DNA of 64,000 bases, taken from assembly GCA_003344405.1 (NCBI GenBank), contig NOWV01000190.1, positions 62,001 to 126,000 of the forward strand, given 5' to 3'. This stretch comes from Trichoplax sp. H2. Taxonomy: Eukaryota > Placozoa > Uniplacotomia > Trichoplacea. A model generated the notes under the pieces. It saw nothing but the letters and a program-made list of their open reading frames with translations. It was not told the DNA's origin and searched no databases. Positions within the stretch are counted from its first letter, which is position 1; each line of letters starts with the position of its first letter. Both the position numbers and the translations under genes were made by a program. This document shows, one piece after another, positions 1 through 11,245 of the stretch.

Positions 1-1
1 C

Positions 2-2513
2 ATCCAGCAGATTTTAGATAATACGGATATTAAATTGATTATTGGCGATCGTAGCTTCTTATGCCATCATCGAGTCGTTTTAGCTGCACATAGTGAATAT
101 TTGTGTACTATGTTTACTAGTAATTTTAAGGAAAAGGACGAAGCAAAAATTAACGTAATTAAGACTGATTATAGCATTGTATCGATCGTTATTAAATAAA
201 TTTATGGTTATATGCTAAAGTTAACATTAATGAAATTATCGCGAGTTCAGGCAGTCTATACGCTAGCACTAAAATAGGCTATCAAGAAATTGCAGGAGCA
301 ATGCCATTGCTACTATATCACAATCTTAAACGCTAAAAATTGCTGTCAATTAGCAGCTTTTGCTGATTACTATCATGCACAAGATTCACAGCATGAAATT
401 CTAGCTTAAGTCACTGACAATTTCTTTAGATGTATCAAGACTAAATCACTTAAGGATCTCTCCTATAATTTACTTGTTAAATTAATACAATGTGAGTATC
501 TTAATATTACTAATGAAGATCAGATACTTAAATCTCTCAATATTTGGATAGATTCAGATACATCCATGTGAGGTTGATAGATCAAGAATCTTTAAAACTT
601 TAGAAAATTAAGATTATATTGAACAAAACCTCCTTTACAAAGATACAACGTAATCGATTAGCTGAGGATCTCTAACGAGAAAGAACTATCTTACTATATT
701 AAACTACTCGCTTATATACTTTTACGTGTTTACAGTCTTTGCACCTTACTTACTACACACTTCAGTATTAGCATCTCAAATACAGAATAGTTTGCACCTT
801 TCATGTGAAGCTCTAGTGTGAGCACTGTAGCGCTCCTCTTCCAAAGGATTACAGTTACTAAGCTAGCTATATTTAATACTTTAGCTTCTAACGAGAATAT
901 CTATCACATGTTGAACACAGCACCTACGATAAACATTACTAAATATATCATCAACTTAGAATACAATATTACACTGTCTTACAATCCAGTAGGAAAAATT
1001 GATAATATCTCTCTTATGTCATTTGTGTTTAGTATACATTTTGCCGGAATCTTTAATTTCTATAGATGAAAGATATATGAATGAAATTGAAAATTCGCTT
1101 GAATATTTAAATACGATACGACGAGTTCAACATTACCGACAAAATCATGAAAATTATTTCGATAAATCGACGAAGCCACGCACGCACTATGAAAACATCG
1201 ATTTTGTTGGCGTTATATTAGTCCACGTAGCCGATATTAAAGAAGATTGTTATAATTTACACGGTATAGTAAAATGCAATTGCTATCCTCTTTATAGATT
1301 TGTTTCCAGTACTTCAGATAAAGTTAGAGATTTTACATTATTTGAGTGTGTGCGCTTGATCTATGCAGTTGTTTGTGTTGGTCATAAAGTTGTTGTTTTT
1401 GGAGGCATTAATACAGTTAAACTGAAAAAATTAGTCTATCGATAATCTTTGGCCAGTAGAAAATATGGCCATACAATAATAGTATTTGGCGCCGAATTAG
1501 CTGTAACACTTGTCAAATTTCGACATCAAAATTCTAACTCGTATGCACAGATGTCTATATTTATCTACGATATAAATTTAAACCTAAACTATCTGATATT
1601 TTTTTATCAAATAAATCAATTGCAGTTATTATCATACTACCTATGCAACTTAAACCTCCATAAATTATAATTATGAATTAATATAGTGACCTAAAAGTTT
1701 TGACAAATTTTTGTTACTTCTAATCCTTCACTAATGAATGTTCACTGTTTATAGAGAGATTTCAAATTAATTTTAGTTATATCATGTACTCGTATTCAAT
1801 TTTTAGACGTAGAGAAAGAAGTTCTGAATTCAGTAATTGCATTCGATTTCCGAAAAGCTGAAGGGACAGTTCCAGTGTGGGGTTTTGACTTACCACAACC
1901 CTTAGCTTACCTTGCTGCTTGCATTTACAATGGCGAGATATATATTACGGGTGGCTTAAATGAGGATCGTCAATGTTCCAACAAAGTATGGAAACTATGT
2001 AGACAAAGCAAGGCTTAAGAAGAAGTAGTATTACTAAATGCTCCTCGTAAATGCTGCCAAGCTGTTGTTGTTGATAATTATATCTATATTGGCGGCGGTC
2101 TAGATGATAATGAAGAATTAATTACAACATTTGAAAGATATGATCCTATACATAATACTTGGAATTTCGTTTATGACATTACAGCATCAAATCTTTCAAT
2201 ACGTTTGCTTTATGCTCGTAGTATACTACTTATCTACCGCACTCAAAGTTTTCACAAATGCTACATGCAAAGTCTAGATGGGAAATGGTATAAAACTTCC
2301 GATTACAAAATTAGCGAATTTAGTAGGGAAATAAATGATAAAGATTATATAACCGATGGTTATATAGCTATTAAACAAATTACGATTGAATATGGCTTCT
2401 TAATTCCTAGTTGTAAATGGCGGCGCAATATCAAGATATTCGATGCAATTCCCAAAACATCAAGTCGTGCAAAATTTGAGAACCGTAGATTGGCCATCTA
2501 TCCTAGTTTCTAG
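2..2513 (+). pseudogene. Decayed BTB-BACK-Kelch (KLHL-like) gene, 5' end cut by window
   Basis: This is a relic of a Kelch-like adaptor, a family that normally recruits substrates to cullin-3 ubiquitin ligases. The first frame gives a BTB segment (LAAHSEYLCTMFTSNFKE), then an in-frame TAA at about 197. BACK-domain sequence follows at about 330-560 (NAKNCCQLAAFADYYHAQ, then KSLKDLSYNLLVKLIQCEYL) with another stop. A 417-bp insertion interrupts the BACK domain. Its last part resumes at about 999 (SLLCHLCLVYILPESLISID). Kelch-type segments follow: VVVFGGIN near 1390, NGEIYITGGLN near 1935 and NYIYIGGGLDDNEE near 2075. A TAA lies inside the blade at about 2017. Several stops, a frameshift and the insertion make a working gene unlikely. 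I see no splice sites that would remove the stops. The domain assignment is strong and the pseudogene status fairly sure. Confidence 0.8.
567..983 (+). mobile_element. Solo-LTR-like element, copy A (inside the Kelch pseudogene)
   Basis: A 417-bp block begins TGTGAG and ends CTTACA, so it has the TG...CA ends of an LTR. It is flanked by the exact 5-bp repeat ATCCA (562-566 and 984-988), a typical target-site duplication size for LTR retrotransposons. Nearly the same block recurs at 36026-36440, and a diverged piece lies in reverse at 22188-22338. No internal retroelement coding sequence adjoins it, hence solo LTR. A non-autonomous DNA element with a 6-bp imperfect terminal inverted repeat is the alternative. 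The short open frame inside it is not a gene. Confidence 0.7.
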
Positions 2514-2580
2514 TCGCGAATGGCGGTGTAATATCAAGCAAATCGATGCAAATTCCGAGAAAATCAAATTGCAGATCACA
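2408..2580. repeat. Two imperfect tandem units at the end of the Kelch pseudogene
   Basis: The stretch starting at 2408 (around AATGGCGGCGCAATATCAAG) is repeated with changes from 2511 (around AATGGCGGTGTAATATCAAG), a period of about 105 bp. The first unit overlaps the open 3' end of the decayed Kelch frame. It looks like a local duplication after gene decay. Confidence 0.45.
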
Positions 2581-5500
2581 ATTTAATTTTTCCACTAAAA
2601 GTTAAACATATTTTATAATTTAATAATTATACATATGATCTTATGAATGTGGATAACTGCTGCGATATCTTTAATTATAATAATAAATATCTTTGCTCTT
2701 GTAATTGTCAAAGAAAAACTAATCATGTTCATCGAATTTACTTGATATAGTAACTTTGACTTATTTATATTCGGTGTTGTCACGGTGTGAACCATCGTAA
2801 AGAGTAGATGACTAAATTTAGTGTTTAACATTTATATATGGCGATAACTAATAATGACATACAGTAAGAACAACAGTAAATTATCTCATAAGGTAACTAA
2901 TATTAATTGATTATAGTGTTATGTCTTGTAACGCTTGTGATGAATATGCTGAAGATATTCATCACAATACCAAGATTGGATATTAGATTGAAAAGAAATT
3001 AGGCATTGTAAATAATTTAATGGTTAAAGGTCTAATCAGAATCATTAAATATCAAAAGTTAGAATAATAATATTGCTAACCCAAATATATTATCTGAATC
3101 ATCTACAATTGAACGCAATATTTAAATAATTGCTAGTAAGCGATTAGCCATCTATCTGATCTTATACTAGGAATTTGTCGTTATTTAAGTAATATTTTAT
3201 TATGTCAAATTTAAGGAAATATTATGGTATTGATCTATTGTATTCGTTTTTAAAAGGGCATAACGATTTATTATGATAAATAAATATGAAAGTCGATGAT
3301 CTATGATGAAAATTACTTTATCAACTTGTGACTGCACATTGTGGATGACTGTTACAAGCGAGTTTCGTGACAAGGATAAAGTGAACAAATCTCTAAATTG
3401 CTATAGTCTCCGGGATTCAATACTCCTTGACTACCTCATAAGAATTTAGACGCCTTCGCTTTTACGTTAAACAGTTTTAGAATTCTTATTTTGTTCAGCT
3501 ATCTGCCGAGTTTAAATACCCTTAGGCAGCAGCCATCATGAATGAGTCATCACAGATCATGAAATTTAGTTCATATTGGATAGTAAACTGGTACAGAAAA
3601 TACTCATAATGGTAGACATGAACCGAACGATTTGAGATAATTAGACTACAGCAAGCCCAAATGCAGAATTATATATGATATCATCTATCATTTAATGTCT
3701 TCAAAATATTTATCACAAGCGTTACTTCGTACCTTGACATCAGCACGATAAGAAGTTTTAGCAGTTGAGATACATCAACGGTCATTATAAAAAATTAACT
3801 AGGTTCAGTGAGACAAGTAATAATTGCCATTTAAAAATTTCATTAGAAAATGACAATAGCTTCATGCTCCTAATTTCAGGATAATTATTAGTTTTTGATA
3901 TCTGTAATGTAACTTAGTATTGTGATTGTAGACTGCTAGCCATGTTTAGTATAATGTACGGTAGCGTAACTTCTATATTTATCCTAAGAGATATTTGGTA
4001 GCCATAACTATAGACTGTAGTTGTATAGACTCTATGCTAGAGTACAGATGAATATATACAGTAAGGTGTTGAGTTACTAATAAGGCTATAGGTAATAATA
4101 GAACTGTAAATCATATATTAGGATGTGGTTAATTCATTGTACTTTGGCTGAGATAAATAATGCCTACGTAAATACTGTAGTCATAATCATATTGGATTAA
4201 TGATAGTCCACAGTAGAATGGTGTTCCTAAGAATAATTTAACTATATATAAAATAAGGTAAAAGGTTGCCGTGAGGATTGTAGCTGCGAATGCTACGAAA
4301 AGTATAAAAGCATGCAATTTTAGATTATTCAGTTAGTTCGTTGTAGAAGTCTTTAGTAGCAGTATTCGGCTGGAGTAGAGCTGTGTGTAGATAATCTTCG
4401 TATAAGATTCAATAATGTCCTTATTTTTCTAAAATTTGGAATTTCACGATCGGTATATATCACAATATCAAAAGAATTTGCTGATATATAAATTAGTATC
4501 AAGATAGTAATTTGGTTTTAAGACTGTTAAGAACAGAATTTTCGATATCTTTTGACGACAATAGCCCCTCATACTTTCTTATTAATTAAGTGATGCGAAT
4601 TATTCTAAATAAAGTTTAGCTGAGTGATTGGCTTGTACCTGCATTTTAGACTGGTTTGTAATGGCTGAGTAATAGTCTGCTGCTATTAATGTAGGTTCAC
4701 TTACGTTATACAAAAATTGAATTAACAAAATTGAGTAATTTTCTAATATGACACGCAAAGGTCAGCACCCAAAAATAGACTTTAATGACAACCTTTATTA
4801 TTGCATCTGATTGTGGAAGAAAATTTCAAATTTTTCTTCTCATAAGAACAGTAGAAAACGACTAAAATGAGCCGAGTAATTATTCTATACTTAGATAAAT
4901 TTGCACATAATTCAATTCGCTTCTTTGTAAAGTATGCCTATAAATGCTTCTATTCTAGTAGCCATACTAATTCGAGATTGTAAATGCTCGATTTAATACC
5001 TTACTAAGTGTAGTGCAGCCCAAATATAGCTTAAGATTATATACAGTATGTGTGAATATCGTGCATGACGTAATTACTAGGCTAATTAAGATAGATACCC
5101 TTGTATAGGTGCTAGATCGTAGAGTGAGATTAAATATGTGAGGATTTGTATTAGTAATTGCAATACGGATTGTAAAAGTTATTAGTCATACTGCTTGGCA
5201 CCTCCAGGTACGCTAGAGGTGTGATGTTAGCCTTATTAAGGTAGATAATGATTTATGTGTCACGAAGATACTCTGTACACAATTGTATATAAGCAGGAGA
5301 TTTTATCGCCGAAGACAGAGTAGCCATAGATAATCTAGTCCTTGGTAGAAGACGTAATTATTGTAATAAAGTGATTTTCCTTCAAGTTGTGGAAGTCTTT
5401 GCGTTTCGATAGACACTTTATTACACTAAGATAAGCCTGATAATGATACCTTAACTCTTATACGGAAGACAATTTAGGTATGTTATATTTGGCTATCAGA

Positions 5501-5750
5501 TGCGTTTTTAACTGGAGAATCTCAATTTTATACTGGAAAGAGTTTAAATGTGCCGTCTCATTCTACTAGCCACCTGATGTACTACTACAATCTGCTGCAT
5601 TCATTACATGGCTTAAACTTAGTTATAATAGCTGTTAGTCAATAACAACCATTTACGTTGACCAAATAGCTACTTTTAGAATAAAAGTTTGACTAGTAAG
5701 GATACTATCGACACATAAACAAGCCGTAAAAGGATAATTCAAATTCAAAG

Positions 5751-6560
5751 CAAGCTATCAGATAGACTTGCTAAACCAAAGGGGGAAAGAACATCTATTT
5801 CATTTATGCACACATTATAGCTTATTTAGCAGACTTGTCATGACAGTATTACAACAATTAAATTTATTTGTCCTGAAATAGAAGAGAGTTGAAGTACTAT
5901 AATTTTATATTCGCATGCTGATTTTATAACTGCATTGATTAATCATGATTTAGTACTTTTGAGCTAAAAGAGTAAATATTTCAAAATTAAATCAAATGCT
6001 GCCGTAAGTCATTTTCCCATTTATTCAAAAGGGAAAATTACAATATTGCATAAGAGTATTTGAAGTGGCATTAAACTGAGCTAACGTAGCTAGAAATTAA
6101 TGTGAAAGCCTTCATGCTGACTAAAATATGTTTAAAGGATAATAAAATAAACTGGGAACGATAATATCAGCTTAGAAATAAGCAGGGAAAGAATGATTCT
6201 GATTTACGTGTACAACAAGCTACCGTAAAGATTTACTAGATCAAAGGCAAGAAAAGAAGACCTATTTCATTTCGGACTTTACAACAATTTTATCTATTTT
6301 CGCTGAAGTATATGAGAACTAAAGGACTACAATTTCATATTCTACTACACAGCTACGCACATTGATTTATGACGATATTGCTTCATAAATTATAGTATAG
6401 TGCTAGTTGTGCTCAGAAAATTAACACCTGAAAAATAAATTAAATGTCACCTTATGTCTGACTTCTATTATTCCAAATGAAAGAATAATAATATCGTATT
6501 TTATTAAGCGAAATAAAGAATAAAAGTCGAATCATGCTGACTCAATGGATAAATATGCAA
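5751..6560. repeat. Old, degenerate tandem duplication of about 420-465 bp
   Basis: Two blocks share the same ordered landmarks. CAAGCTA at 5751 matches 6216, then come a CTATTTCATTT stretch, TTACAACAATT, an ATAATTTTATATTC/ACAATTTCATATTC pair, CATTGATT, and finally TCATGCTGACT (near 6112 and 6532). The spacing shrinks from 465 to 420 bp across the blocks, so indels have accumulated. No coding frame survives in either copy. Confidence 0.5.
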
Positions 6561-7510
6561 TTATTAAGGCAAGATCTTTTACTATATCTACAATAAAGTC
6601 TAATAGACTTTGAGAATATATATTAATTGATCATACGAAAATGGCTATAATTGCCGTATTTAAGTGCATTGGAGAAGTTTTCTAGAAGAGCTTGCGAATA
6701 ATAATTAATCAAAGGTGGCAGTATCACTTTCTAATGACTTTTAGATATAAATAACTTCCATTGCTCTTCTTTCTAAGACAGCTACATTACAGTAATAAAA
6801 TAAAGTTCAGATATTTTTCATGAATATTGTAATGGATACGTACGTTAGCACGTAAGTGTGACAGAGTTTTAGATTGCCATTGCTTGCTGTTGAGGAAGTT
6901 AACTTAGCTTCTTGCATGAGTTTTTTTGACAATTGTCGCTCTATCTATTGCCATTCCCAAGGGTCACAAATACATTCGTCATAAAGACGCAATCATATTC
7001 ATAAGAATTTGTATACTTCGGTGTAATGTCAGCTTGAAAATTTTCGTATTGTAAAGTTAAATTTTTGTGATTAAGCATTGTTATTCCGAATTAATAAGCC
7101 AGACATGATTAAATTATGAACAGAGTGTCCCATAATAAAGTAATAGCAAACCAAGACACTTTAACAACATATTATGATAATCAATCAAGCATAAAATTTA
7201 AGATTTATTAAGAATTTCCCTACTATTAGCCTCTTTATGCTGCTAGGTGATGTTTTAATTTCACTTGAAATAATCAGCATTAATTTATCTATATAAGTTC
7301 TGCTATTAAAATATTTTACATATTTTATGGAAGCTACCCGTTTAGTGTTCGATAATCAGGCCTAAAATTTAGTTACTAGTATGTTGTGCAGAGAATTGGC
7401 TAGGGTGCGTGGCGTATATGGTTTACCACAAGTATTTCATAAAGATTTTAGCCTGTTGGTATCATTTGGCCGATGCCAAGGATCTTCGGCATATTATCAC
7501 TTGTATTATA

Positions 7511-7627
7511 AAAGTTTTACTGTTACCATCATTATAATCCGTCATTTTACAAAAGCTAGGCATGTCATATTTGTCTAGCATGATGTAAAATGACAGATTT
7601 TCCAGTAATCATGGTAACAGTAATTTT
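7511..7627. repeat. Imperfect inverted repeat / hairpin
   Basis: The arm at 7511-7551 (containing TTTTACTGTTACCATCATTA and GTCATTTTAC) is complementary, with a few mismatches and a small gap, to 7582-7627 (GTAAAATGAC, then AATCATGGTAACAGTAATTT). About 30 bp lie between the arms. It could be a small fold-back element or MITE remnant. A conserved structured RNA is possible but unsupported. Confidence 0.6.
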
Positions 7628-8256
7628 AACTCGTGATTGATATTTGCACCATTCATGTATAGTCAATTTAATCCTCAAAGCCTTAAAAAGAAGCAGTCAC
7701 TGAAATAATATAGAAACACTACTTTTAAATAAATTTTAAGTAGGATTGGTGCTAATACAAAATTGAAGACAAAATATCTTTCCTCCATTGACTGTTAAAT
7801 AAATTTTTTGTAAGCTAATACGGGTTGATGTATCCTAAATCTCATAGAAACATTACATCGATTTTAGTTTATTATAACTTCACTACAGTAATAGTTTGTG
7901 AATATATAACATGAATCGACTAAGCCATAAATTCCGTCTAAAATTTAAACAACATTTTCACAAACTAACAATTTTGATTCAGATTTACAGTAGAAGGAGT
8001 TCACCTTTTTATTGTATTAGGACTAAAAAATACCCTACACATAATGTTAATATAATCGAATAAAATTAGATGCGTCTCAGTTTAATCATTTTGAATCAGT
8101 GCTGAAAAGCTACAGCTAATTCTGTACGTATTGATACTAATGTCAAACAATTAAATCAGATTGAAATTAGATTTTTAAAAGCCAAACTTTATTACAACTT
8201 GTTCTTACTATTCAATGAACAATCTGTTAACTTTATATTAATTCCGCAGAACTAAT

Positions 8257-8956
8257 CAATCTGGTACTAGCTATTCCTGATTTCAAGGATTTGAATCATC
8301 TAGTTGGTATAAGACAATTGCTATTTAACTTAATAAGATTTGTATAATTTCTAGAAAGAAGCAATTATTAAACATCATAAACGATGATAGCAGAATTGAT
8401 AGCTGCATCATAAATTTCAAATAAGTTCTAATTGTGAATCATTTTAGGCTTTCATAAATTTCAGAGCAATAAATTATTGATCATACAATAATTTCGTAAA
8501 TTTTTGCTATAAATTAGTAANNNNNNNNNNNNNNNNNNNNAACGTAAAATACGAGGCGTTTAAGTCTTTGTGTAGTCTGCTAGTAGAGCAAAAGTGTTTG
8601 TGATAGTGCAGATATCGTTCCTTGATACGTGGTTCAAGGAATTGACTTATTGATCGTATATTGCGTTATCTTGTTGCAAAGCTGTTTTGTGACAATCTGG
8701 TACTAGCTATTCCTAATATTAAGGATTTGAATCATCTATTTGGTATAAGACAATTGCTATTTAACTTAATAAGATTTGTATAATTTCTAGAAAGAAGCAA
8801 TTATTAAACATCACAAACGATGATAGCAGAATTGATAGCAGCATCATAAATTTCAATTAAGTTCTAATTGTGAATCATTTTAGGCTTTCTTAAATTTCAG
8901 AGTAATAAATTATTGATCATACAATAATTTCGTAAATTTTTGCTATAAATTAGTAA
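8257..8956. repeat. 264-bp direct repeat flanking an N gap
   Basis: The 264 bp before the 20-N gap (8257-8520, gap 8521-8540) recur at 8693-8956 with the same length and roughly ten substitutions. Copy one stops exactly at the gap, and copy two continues into unique sequence. This is the pattern left when two haplotypes, or the two sides of an unclosed gap, are both retained in an assembly. A true tandem duplication is the alternative. Confidence 0.8.
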
Positions 8957-9869
8957 ATAACGTATATGATGCCAAAGAACGCATCTATAATTCAAATATT
9001 TCAATCAGTAGCTCATAGCTATCTATCAATTTGGGCAATGGTAAAGAGTAAGTTTTAGGAAGTTACTTGCTAGGTCATAAATATTGAATAAATAACGTAA
9101 GACCGATAGAGGAGTGTCATAAAAGTAATCTTCGTGACGTATACTTTATTTTTATATTACATTCTATATATGTTTATATCTTAGAATGTTTAACGGCCTC
9201 CTTAATTGTAATTTTAGTGGTAACAGTTGATATCCTTAATTTAGGACAACATAAACTAAAATAGTAATTGCCAACCAGCTAAACTGGATAATATCTATCA
9301 CCTTCAAGGTTGCTAGGGTTCAAAGTACAATTCCTAAGTTTAGAGGAAATACATTGGTAGGATAGCTTCATCTGTATCTGTTAAGCTATTAATAAGCATT
9401 GATTATTTTAATACTGTTAAAGTAAATTTAATAGGATTGGACTGTATCTAATCGGTACAGATAGAATCTCTTAAGAGTGTTAATTTGGTTAATTTCTAGT
9501 AGACAAGGTGACTTGTGTAGCTAAACCGGTTTTAAGTCCGAAACCTATATAAACGGTGAGTTCGCTAACAATATATTAGACTGTGATTTTCTAGCAAGTC
9601 TTGATTGTCTCCCTGTGTTAATCCTTTCTGTCTTTAGGGCTATTCCTAGCTCGCAACAGAGGAGACACAAATTATTAAGACGACTTTCAATATCTATTGG
9701 ATTTATTGCAAATTATTACATCCGACATTTGCTTCAGTTTGCTAAAAGTAAATTAGATCCATTTTAATGCCATTTAATTCTGCAAATATCTATGGTAAAG
9801 TCATTTTTTAATGAATTAATAGAGCCTAATGCGCTTAAGATTTTTCAAGAACCAGATAAATTGATTCAA

Positions 9870-10130
9870 TGACATTTAAATGACAAAATATCGGTAAAAG
9901 TGTTGTTTTTGGTGGATTGAAACCACTTGATTCTCTTATACGCTTGTATAGAGTAAATATATTGATTTTTATGCCCTTAAAATCAAACAATCATCGATGG
10001 TAAAATTGGTCTTGGTGGATTGATAGTAATCGATACTCGTATACGTTTATAGCAAGTAAATCGTTTCATTTTAATGCAATTAATGTCATTTAAAAGAATA
10101 ATTATCGATGATAAAGTTGTTTCAAGGATC
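9870..10130 (+). repeat. Degenerate ~115-bp units with Kelch-like translation
   Basis: Two to three related units can be aligned. GGTAAAAGTGTTGTTTTTGG near 9893 pairs with GGTAAAATTGGTCTTGGTGG near 9999, followed in both by a TCTTATACGCTTGTATAG / CGTATACGTTTATAGCAAG stretch. Translated, they give GKSVVFGGLK and GKIGLGGL, reminiscent of the double glycine of Kelch blades. Stops and frame changes intervene. I read this as a faint Kelch relic, with low certainty. Confidence 0.3.
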
Positions 10131-10207
10131 AGTATAATCCAATTTTCTGAAGACCTCTTTGAAGTGAGATTAATAGACTTGTATTTTATAGAGATTCATA
10201 TAGCAAA

Positions 10208-11245
10208 CTATTTTCTGGAAGTAGAGTTCGTTTTCTTACTTTCAGGCCAAACTTTTCGCTGACAGATCGGCATCCCTATCGATTTTAACAAAGTTTTCAT
10301 TTCTTTTCGAAAGCCAATATTGGCAATATTATATAAGAGTGGATTAAGAATACAAGGCAGTATCAGTAAAATGATAAATGACTGAAATAGCGACCAAAAT
10401 TGATGTGGAAGAGTTTTATGCAGTTGAGGATTGAGAAGTTTACTGTATGTAATCCATAGGAAAAGTATTGAAAAAGGGCAAAAGGACAAGGCGGACAAGA
10501 CAGTCATAACCAATAATGTTACTATGCAAGCATTTTTTTTATGCTCAATTCTTGCCATGTGAATTTTGTAGTCTGATTCGTCCATTGGAATGGTTTTCCG
10601 ACATAATTTGATTGCAATGGTAACATAACAGCAAATGATGATCACGATTGGGATAAAAATAGACACTGTGGCATAAATTGTAGTAAAAATGGCATTGCGA
10701 ACAGTTCCTCTCGAGGAAAATGCTCCAGTACAATCCAAAACTTCGTAGGCGGTATAATCACGTCCAACGACTAAAATTAGTGCTGTAGTCACTGATATAG
10801 TCCAGATTGCCGGGAAAAAGAGCTTTATATGTTGTTTACTTAACGGTGATTTAAGTGGATAAATAATAGCTCGATATCGTTCGATTCCAATCATGGCTAA
10901 GGTTAGCATTGAGCTAGATACCCCTAATACACCAGTAAATGCAAATATATTGCATATCAAGGTTATGGTAGTAAAAGACAGATTGGAATAAAATTGTGGA
11001 TTGCTAACAACAACCGCTGGATAGGTAAATTTAAAGCTAAGTAATATGCAGTGTATCATATCTGATATAGCCAAGTTAGCGATCAAACGATTTATTGGTT
11101 GTCGCAGATTCTTTCTAGTGAAAATGGTTACACACAGTGTTATGTTAAGAATCAAACCGAGTATGCTCAGGCTAATAACCACAACTGAAAGTCGAAAATC
11201 GAACCAACTAGTTAGTGTTTTATTTCTAAACACAGAATGATTCAT
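10208..11245 (-). CDS. Class A (rhodopsin-like) GPCR, copy 1 of 3
   Basis: A single exon encodes 345 residues with seven hydrophobic segments and the marks of rhodopsin-class receptors. Asn34 lies in segment 1 and LANLAISD in segment 2 (Asp62). Cys98 and Cys172 form the expected extracellular disulfide pair. ERY (122-124) ends segment 3, Trp148 is in segment 4, and segment 7 has NPLLY (301-305) before an amphipathic helix and a Ser/Thr/Lys-rich tail. The short N-terminus carries one glycosylation sequon (NKT, 8-10). Segment 6 has FCP instead of the usual CWxP. It should sit in the plasma membrane and signal through G proteins. The ligand cannot be told, though a peptide or amine type is plausible. 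Copies 2 and 3 align without gaps over about residues 17-310 and share DCTG in loop 2 and IPxDESxYK in loop 3. The start is the first ATG, giving a typical N-terminus. Confidence 0.93.
   Translation of the reverse strand: MNHSVFRNKTLTSWFDFRLSVVVISLSILGLILNITLCVTIFTRKNLRQPINRLIANLAISDMIHCILLSFKFTYPAVVVSNPQFYSNLSFTTITLICNIFAFTGVLGVSSSMLTLAMIGIERYRAIIYPLKSPLSKQHIKLFFPAIWTISVTTALILVVGRDYTAYEVLDCTGAFSSRGTVRNAIFTTIYATVSIFIPIVIIICCYVTIAIKLCRKTIPMDESDYKIHMARIEHKKNACIVTLLVMTVLSALSFCPFSILFLWITYSKLLNPQLHKTLPHQFWSLFQSFIILLILPCILNPLLYNIANIGFRKEMKTLLKSIGMPICQRKVWPESKKTNSTSRK

Larger units (their letters stand above)
2581..10207. other. Long gene-poor stretch
   Basis: No open frame here looks like a protein, and I could not assemble exons with plausible splice borders. 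What can be seen is very AT-rich sequence, an old tandem duplication (5751-6560), a hairpin repeat (7511-7627), an N gap with flanking duplication (8257-8956) and faint Kelch-like units (9870-10130), each listed separately. The 61-72 codon frames near 2613-2831, 3200-3388, 4129-4317 and 7381-7578 have no recognisable features, and I read them as chance. Confidence 0.5.

Noticed and set aside
3400-3425. CCGGGATTCAATACTCC, tRNA B-box-like
   Set aside because: The arm does not pair correctly, and no A-box, anticodon arm or acceptor stem is found around it.
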